DNA of 8,186 nucleotides from Cellvibrio sp. (GTDB taxonomy: Bacteria; Pseudomonadota; Gammaproteobacteria; Pseudomonadales; Cellvibrionaceae), in the NCBI GenBank assembly GCA_021323495.1, contig JAJQJO010000164.1, positions 1 to 8,186 of the forward strand, written 5' to 3'. A program made the position numbers and the translations under genes. Under the pieces are notes generated by a model that had not been told where the DNA came from, did not search any database, and saw nothing but the letters and a program-made list of their open reading frames with translations. Positions 4,059 through 8,186 of this stretch are shown one piece after another; the first letter of the stretch is position 1; each line of letters begins with the position of its first letter.

Positions 4059-5120
4059 TTATTTGCGCCAGATTCCGGTGTACACAGAACCGCAGTACCA
4101 CCAGCCAAAGCGGGTGAAGCCCTTGGTGGCCAAATCAGTCGATTTGTTGTTAAACGTAGTTAACGACATGCCGTGGTAGGCGACCCAGGCACCGCTCGTT
4201 GGAACCCAACCGGTGTTATAAATTTGGCCATTGTCAGTACAGGCATAGACATTGGGCATTACACCGGAATCTGCAAAGTGATTGAACCAGGCTTGCATAC
4301 GCTCATCGGGAATATTGTTCACCGTCCAATAGGCGACCGAGTGCGGTGCCCACACCATCATTTCACCATCGGGTATCGCGTTGCCTTTCAGTAATGTCCA
4401 GCTGGCATTCACGGACGCTGTCTGGTTGGTATAGGGTGTTGTTTGGCCGTGATCGAATTTCATTTCGACCGGTAAGTCCGCTCCGGTTTGCATATGCACA
4501 TGCAAGTGCGGACCAGATGAATTGCCGACGTTGCCAACCAGACCTAATTGTTGCCCTTTGGTAATGCGCGCACCACCGCTAACCCATCCATCACTATTCA
4601 CAACATATCCCGGCTCTGCTTTGGAGTTGTAGATCGCATTTTTGGGACACAGGCTGGTGGGGATCGAGCCGGGTTGCGCATGGGCATAAAGGGCATAATT
4701 GCCATCATCGTGGCGCACATATAAATAGTTGCCCGCATAGGCAATGTAACCCTCGGTCACTTTTATGTGATTAGAACCGGAATCGGGGGTGTTTTCCGGT
4801 GCGTTGCGCCAACAATTGACGACTGTGCCGTTTTCCATTGCGCGGATCTTTGCACCGTAAATTATGTAGCTGGAATTGAGTTTGGTATTGGAAGCATCGG
4901 TTTTTAACTGCGACCACTTGCCACTACCGGTATGACGACGGGCAACAATATCGAGAGCTTCTGACTGGGCACCGCCAGACCAATGGGTGTCAGTGGTGTA
5001 ACGGTAATTCAGGTTGATGTCATCGGCGCGCAGTGGAAAATCCATGGCAGATGCAGAGAGAGAAACCAACGCGGCAGAGGCCGCTATCAATGAACGAGTA
5101 AGCGAGTGCAGTGCTTTCAT
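4059..5120 (-). CDS. Secreted M23 family metallopeptidase (LasA/beta-lytic-like)
   Basis: 353 residues. A Sec signal peptide occupies 1-25 (basic start, hydrophobic core, SLSASA before the cut at about 25/26). The M23 peptidase domain spans about 30-220. The zinc and catalytic motifs are visible: His205 and His207 in GPHLHVH, the general-base His147 in LYAHAQ, and probably His46 and Asp57 in HWSGGAQSEALD as first-site ligands, widely spaced as in LasA rather than the compact HxxxD. Such enzymes cut glycine-containing peptide bridges in peptidoglycan or proteins such as elastin. Residues ~225-353 form a Trp/Tyr-rich extra domain with two cysteines that I do not recognise, perhaps for binding substrate or cell wall. 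AAGGAT precedes the ATG by ~9 nt. The gene follows the response-regulator gene in the same direction and ends in its own terminator. Confidence 0.9.
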   Translation of the reverse strand: MKALHSLTRSLIAASAALVSLSASAMDFPLRADDINLNYRYTTDTHWSGGAQSEALDIVARRHTGSGKWSQLKTDASNTKLNSSYIIYGAKIRAMENGTVVNCWRNAPENTPDSGSNHIKVTEGYIAYAGNYLYVRHDDGNYALYAHAQPGSIPTSLCPKNAIYNSKAEPGYVVNSDGWVSGGARITKGQQLGLVGNVGNSSGPHLHVHMQTGADLPVEMKFDHGQTTPYTNQTASVNASWTLLKGNAIPDGEMMVWAPHSVAYWTVNNIPDERMQAWFNHFADSGVMPNVYACTDNGQIYNTGWVPTSGAWVAYHGMSLTTFNNKSTDLATKGFTRFGWWYCGSVYTGIWRK

Positions 5121-5263
5121 TTTAAATATCCTTTTAAATTTAAAGATGAATGAGTGAGTTGGCTTAGTGCCGGTTTTAAATCAGTACAACAGTGTTTGAA
5201 CTATTGCGAATGCACGCTTCTCCTTAAGTATCCGCGACATCCTTGTCGTTAGTTCATGTGGCC

Positions 5264-5326
5264 ATAATAGGGGAGGAAATTGTCAGCAATTTGTCGCGCG
5301 TGGGGAGATTTGTGTCAATTGTGTCA
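5264..5326 (-). promoter_or_regulatory. Putative activator-boxed promoter of the M23 peptidase gene
   Basis: Four copies of TGTCA/TGTCG (plus-strand starts 5281, 5292, 5313 and 5322; TGACA/CGACA on the coding strand) lie between the response-regulator stop and the peptidase start. Their spacing is 11, 21 and 9 bp, so all are on nearly the same helical face, as for direct-repeat sites of OmpR-family regulators. Leftward of them, TATTAT (5269-5264) is a good -10 box. The corresponding -35 position (5292-5287, AAATTG) is poor and falls beside the boxes, as in activator-dependent promoters. A CGACA-TCCT-TGTCG inverted repeat (5235-5248) lies in the leader. Control by the adjacent regulator is inferred. 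Confidence 0.45.
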
Positions 5327-5336
5327 GCAGAATGGA

Positions 5337-6047
5337 TCAGGCATTGGGTACGTATACATAGCCCACCGAGCGCACGGTTTTGATAATGGCGGGTTTATCC
5401 GGATCGGGTTCGATTTTTTTGCGCATCCGGGTGATGCGGCTGTCGATGGAACGATCAAAGGGATCGGCGTCGATTTTGTGGGCGAGTTCGAGCAAATAGT
5501 CACGCGATAGCGGGCGGTTGGGATTTTGTAAAAATACCATGAGCAGATCGTATTCCATCGCGGTGAGCGGGATTTCCATCTCGCCCTCCCACAGCTTGCG
5601 CGTCTCTACATCCAATAAACATTTGCCGATTTTTTTACGCGCGTCTTGTACCGGTTGGCTATTCGCGGGCAATTCATTTTGGATGCGGCGCAACACACTG
5701 CGCACACGCGCTAATAACGCACGCAGGTCAAAGGGTTTACTGACGTAATCATCCGCTCCCATTTCCAGGCCGACAATCATATCCACCTGCTCGGCAGCGG
5801 CGGTAACCATAATCACCCCGGCACTGGTGTGCCCACGCAGATAGCGCGTCAGGGTGAAGCCATCTTCACCGGGCATATTTAAATCGAGCAATACAATGTG
5901 GGGGGAAAAATCCGGCAGCAATGCTTTTAGTTCCCGTCCATTTGCGGCCATCTTTACGTCGAAGCCTTGTAGCTCAAAATAATCGGCAAGGGTTTCGCAT
6001 ATATCCTGCTCATCATCAACGACGATCATTTTGTAATTAACGGTCAT
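5337..6047 (-). CDS. OmpR/PhoB-family two-component response regulator
   Basis: 236 residues from the ATG at 6045-6047, preceded by GGGGAAAG about 5 nt upstream. A GTG five codons earlier is possible but lacks such a site. The receiver domain (about 5-120) has the acidic pair Asp11/Asp12, the phosphorylation site Asp55 (LLDLNMPGEDG), Thr82 and Lys104 (SKPFD), all conserved. The C-terminal winged helix (about 138-233) ends with SIDSRITRMRKKIEPDPDKPAIIKTVRSVGYVYV in pieces typical of OmpR DNA-binding domains. The start overlaps the end of the kinase gene by 11 nt, so the two are made together and are cognate partners. The M23 peptidase gene lies directly downstream and is a candidate target. 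It has no obvious terminator of its own. Confidence 0.93.
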   Translation of the reverse strand: MTVNYKMIVVDDEQDICETLADYFELQGFDVKMAANGRELKALLPDFSPHIVLLDLNMPGEDGFTLTRYLRGHTSAGVIMVTAAAEQVDMIVGLEMGADDYVSKPFDLRALLARVRSVLRRIQNELPANSQPVQDARKKIGKCLLDVETRKLWEGEMEIPLTAMEYDLLMVFLQNPNRPLSRDYLLELAHKIDADPFDRSIDSRITRMRKKIEPDPDKPAIIKTVRSVGYVYVPNA

Positions 6048-7830
6048 GGATGCTTTCCCCACTATTAACTGGTTGATCTACTATATCGCTCGCTACCGGA
6101 AGGCATAATGTAAAACAGGCGCCCATTCCCGCCACCTCTTCATATTCAATGCTACCGCCGTGGCTCTGCGTAATACCGTTGCATACCGACAGCCCCAAAC
6201 CTGTGCCCACCCCCACCGCTTTCGTAGTAAAAAAGGGTTCAAAAATTCGCGCACGCAAGTCCGGTTCTATACCGGCGCCCGAATCTATCACCTTGATGCA
6301 CAGTTGCTGTTGATTATCCGATTGAGTAGCGATAATCCGGATTATTTTTTGCGGTGCATCCTGTAGCGCTTGCTGGGCGTTGATCACCAGATTGCTGATA
6401 ACTTGATGCAGTTGATTGTGGTCGGCCAATACATTCGGCAAGTGCGCATCCAATTCCAACTCCAGCGCTATGTTGTGGAGACGCAGGTTGTAATCGAGCA
6501 GATCCACCACATCGTGTATGACCCGGTTGATATCCACCGGTTTGCGTTTGGGCGGCTGCTCGCGCGCCATGGATAAAAAAGTGGACACAATTTTGACGCA
6601 GCGTTCAGCGGCGTTGGCAATTTTTTCCGCGCGTTTTAACACCCGTTCATCCTGTTCGGTTTCACGCAGCAATTGCGATTGCCCCACGACAATCGTGAGT
6701 GGATTATTTAATTCATGCGCAACACCGGCCAGCAAGGTTCCCAGCGCACTTAGTTTTTCATTGCGCTGCAAGGTTTCGCGCTGCTGGGCGATTTCGCGCT
6801 CGGCGTTGCGCTGTGCCGTTAAATCACGGATATAGGCCGTCACCAACCGGCGACCAATTAAATCCACCTGGCGCAACGTCATTTCTACCGGGAATTCACT
6901 ATTGTCTTTGCGTTTGGCTTGCAATTCGAGACGCTGCCCAGGTGCTCGCAGCTCACCGGTTTGGTTGTAGCGGTGAAACCCCGCTTCGTGCCGTGCACGC
7001 ATAGCGTCGGGCACGATCAGTGCGCCTATGGATTGGCCCAGCGCTTCATCGCGGCGGTAACCAAACATGGTCTCGGCGGCTTCATTGAATTCAATTGCCG
7101 CACCGCTTTCATCAATCGTAATCACCGCATCAAGCGAAGCAGCGATCATCGCACGGTGCAGTTTGCTGCTGTTATTTTTAATGACCAGCGATTGATAAAA
7201 TTGCCAGCGCGCATGTTGTTCGATGGTGTAACCGGCAAAGATGCCAATGATGGCATTGGAAAGCAGGAAAAAATTGTTGGAAATAATATCGTGTAAATGC
7301 AGCCCTTTATAAAACGCAATCAGGTTGTAGCAGAACACGATCACCAGCACTGTGCCCAACGCGTTCACAAACCGCAGGCCGACGATAAACAGCGTCCAGG
7401 TGATGCAGAGGTTAATGCCTGCGTAATAGTAGTGGCTGTATTGGTTATCGGTAATCAACAACATGGCAAAAATACCGAACGCAGCGACCATGCTGGAATA
7501 AAAAATAACCGGCTGGTGGATCTGCTTGAAAACCGGCTTGAAACTGAGCCAGAACAACAGCGCAAAGAGCGCACATACCACCGTGCGAATGCTCCACAGT
7601 TGCAGCATTTTTTCCGGTACTAATAAATAATCGAGAAAAGCAAAATTCAAATAGAGTGCAAAGGCCAGTGCCAGTGCCACGCGCACTTGCCGTGCAATAT
7701 TGTCAGCGAGATGGGCAGCGTAGTCCTGCTCCAGGGCGGCATCTTTAAAACACAAACGGAAGGGATCAAGCACCCGGTAGCGCTGCTTGAACGCCAAGGT
7801 GTTGTAAGTGTTGATGAGCGGATCGTGCAT
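6037..7830 (-). CDS. Six-span membrane PAS sensor histidine kinase
   Basis: 597 residues from the ATG at 7828-7830, which has AAGGA 6 nt upstream. A TTG-start version reaching 7860 is less likely. The N-terminus (about 50-203) has six predicted membrane spans with only short loops, resembling the integral-membrane sensor domains of some cyclases and kinases and unlike the usual two-span periplasmic sensor. A PAS domain follows (about 223-345; AVITIDESGAAIEFNEAAE, MFGYRR). Then come the dimerisation/phosphoacceptor domain with His372 in AHELNNPL and the ATPase domain with the N box (NLVINAQQAL, 480-489), DSGAGI (516-521), FEPFFTTK (530-537) and GTGLGLSV (542-549). The motifs match the HisKA type 'HELNNPL' kinases. 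All key residues are present. The stop overlaps the response-regulator start. The signal sensed is unknown but is likely membrane- or cytoplasm-derived. Confidence 0.93.
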   Translation of the reverse strand: MHDPLINTYNTLAFKQRYRVLDPFRLCFKDAALEQDYAAHLADNIARQVRVALALAFALYLNFAFLDYLLVPEKMLQLWSIRTVVCALFALLFWLSFKPVFKQIHQPVIFYSSMVAAFGIFAMLLITDNQYSHYYYAGINLCITWTLFIVGLRFVNALGTVLVIVFCYNLIAFYKGLHLHDIISNNFFLLSNAIIGIFAGYTIEQHARWQFYQSLVIKNNSSKLHRAMIAASLDAVITIDESGAAIEFNEAAETMFGYRRDEALGQSIGALIVPDAMRARHEAGFHRYNQTGELRAPGQRLELQAKRKDNSEFPVEMTLRQVDLIGRRLVTAYIRDLTAQRNAEREIAQQRETLQRNEKLSALGTLLAGVAHELNNPLTIVVGQSQLLRETEQDERVLKRAEKIANAAERCVKIVSTFLSMAREQPPKRKPVDINRVIHDVVDLLDYNLRLHNIALELELDAHLPNVLADHNQLHQVISNLVINAQQALQDAPQKIIRIIATQSDNQQQLCIKVIDSGAGIEPDLRARIFEPFFTTKAVGVGTGLGLSVCNGITQSHGGSIEYEEVAGMGACFTLCLPVASDIVDQPVNSGESIHDR

Positions 7831-7909
7831 GCTGGTCCTTGTCTGGTTTACGCAGGGCAATCAGTTTTTTTATTTTCTTATTGACGATCAGCGCGGGTGG
7901 AATTTCTGC

Positions 7910-7925
7910 GGGCGATCCTTCGCCC
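7910..7925 (-). other. Small GC hairpin between the TPR and kinase genes
   Basis: On the minus strand, GGGCGA and TCGCCC form a perfect 6-bp stem with an AGGA tetraloop, 12 nt after the TPR stop. It is followed by no T-tract in that direction (an A-rich run appears some 30 nt later), so it is not a convincing rho-independent terminator. The TPR gene and the kinase may be co-transcribed. Confidence 0.35.
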
Positions 7926-7936
7926 ACCGGCTGTTA

Positions 7937-8186
7937 TTAATTACCCTGGTCCACCATTTGCTGCACACGTGTCAGGTTTTGCGCTACATCTGAACCCGGT
8001 GCTGCAAAACGCAGCCCCTGCTGGACAAACATTTTGGCTTTGTCCGGCAGAGCTAATTGCACATAACTTTGGGCGAGTACCAGATACAAATCTGCCGCGC
8101 GCCGCTCAATGCGCAGGCCGCGTTCAGCGGTGGCAATTGCGCCCTGGTAATCCTGCGCGAGATATTGCTGGCGCGCCTGTTTAGCG
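7937..8186 (-). CDS. TPR-repeat protein, C-terminal part only
   Basis: 82 residues are visible and the gene continues beyond the window's right edge. The sequence is helical with tetratricopeptide character: ARQQYLAQDYQGAIATAERGL fits the first helix pair (small residues at the packing positions, Y and A spacing), DLYLVLAQSYVQLALPDKA the next, and FVQQGLRFAAPGSDVAQNL closes the solenoid. TPR proteins are scaffolds for protein contacts, and this fragment does not reveal the partner. It is encoded upstream of, and in the same direction as, the kinase gene, about 100 bp away, so it may belong to the same transcript. Confidence 0.8.
   Translation of the reverse strand, partial: AKQARQQYLAQDYQGAIATAERGLRIERRAADLYLVLAQSYVQLALPDKAKMFVQQGLRFAAPGSDVAQNLTRVQQMVDQGN

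Noticed and set aside
6160..7884. Several plus-strand ORFs of 65-125 codons opposite the kinase gene
   Set aside because: They are antisense to a kinase with every motif intact, lack ribosome binding sites and family resemblance, and reflect codon bias on the coding strand.

Overview
The window looks like a piece of a gammaproteobacterial chromosome, probably from the Cellvibrio/Pseudomonas neighbourhood. That placement is an inference from protein style: a LasA-type M23 peptidase, a single-domain globin, and an HxlR/azoreductase pair. No rRNA, tRNA or marker gene is present to prove it. The right part (about 3.5-8.2 kb) reads as ordinary core chromosome. The left part (about 0-3.4 kb) is AT-richer and patchy and looks accessory.

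Left part, positions 1-1188: a compact phage-like control module. A Cro/CI-type repressor (922-1188, +) faces a leftward operon of three small genes: 86 aa (492-752), a 77 aa HTH protein (259-492) and a 30 aa single-span membrane peptide (174-266). The operon genes overlap at TAATG and ATGGATGA, so they are probably translationally coupled. The gap between repressor and operon holds two palindromes, one lying directly on a sigma70-like promoter for the operon. The layout fits the immunity/replication-control end of a filamentous (inovirus-like) prophage or its remnant. The structural, replication and integrase genes are not in view.

Middle, 1189-3537: a divergent HxlR-family redox regulator (1535-1891, -) and FMN-dependent azoreductase (2017-2679, +), with a perfect 16-bp palindrome between them, followed by a bitopic membrane protein of unknown function (2983-3423, +). 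Both long gene-free stretches here (1189-1534 and 2680-2982) contain decayed, same-strand copies of the 3' end of the globin gene that sits intact at 3538-3945. So there are three globin 3' ends in about 2.7 kb, with unrelated genes lying between them. This is the most unusual structure in the window.

Right part, 3538-8186, all on the minus strand. From high to low coordinates: a partial TPR protein, a six-span PAS histidine kinase, its OmpR-family response regulator (11-nt overlap with the kinase gene), then a secreted M23 metallopeptidase with its own rho-independent terminator, then the globin. Four TGTC(A/G) boxes spaced near whole helical turns lie between the regulator gene and the peptidase gene. 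They make the peptidase a plausible direct target of the two-component system.

No CRISPR array, intact insertion sequence, tRNA or rRNA is visible. I do not see a complete undescribed system. The best leads are the globin-fragment tandem, the 30 aa membrane peptide in the coupled phage operon, and the boxed peptidase promoter.
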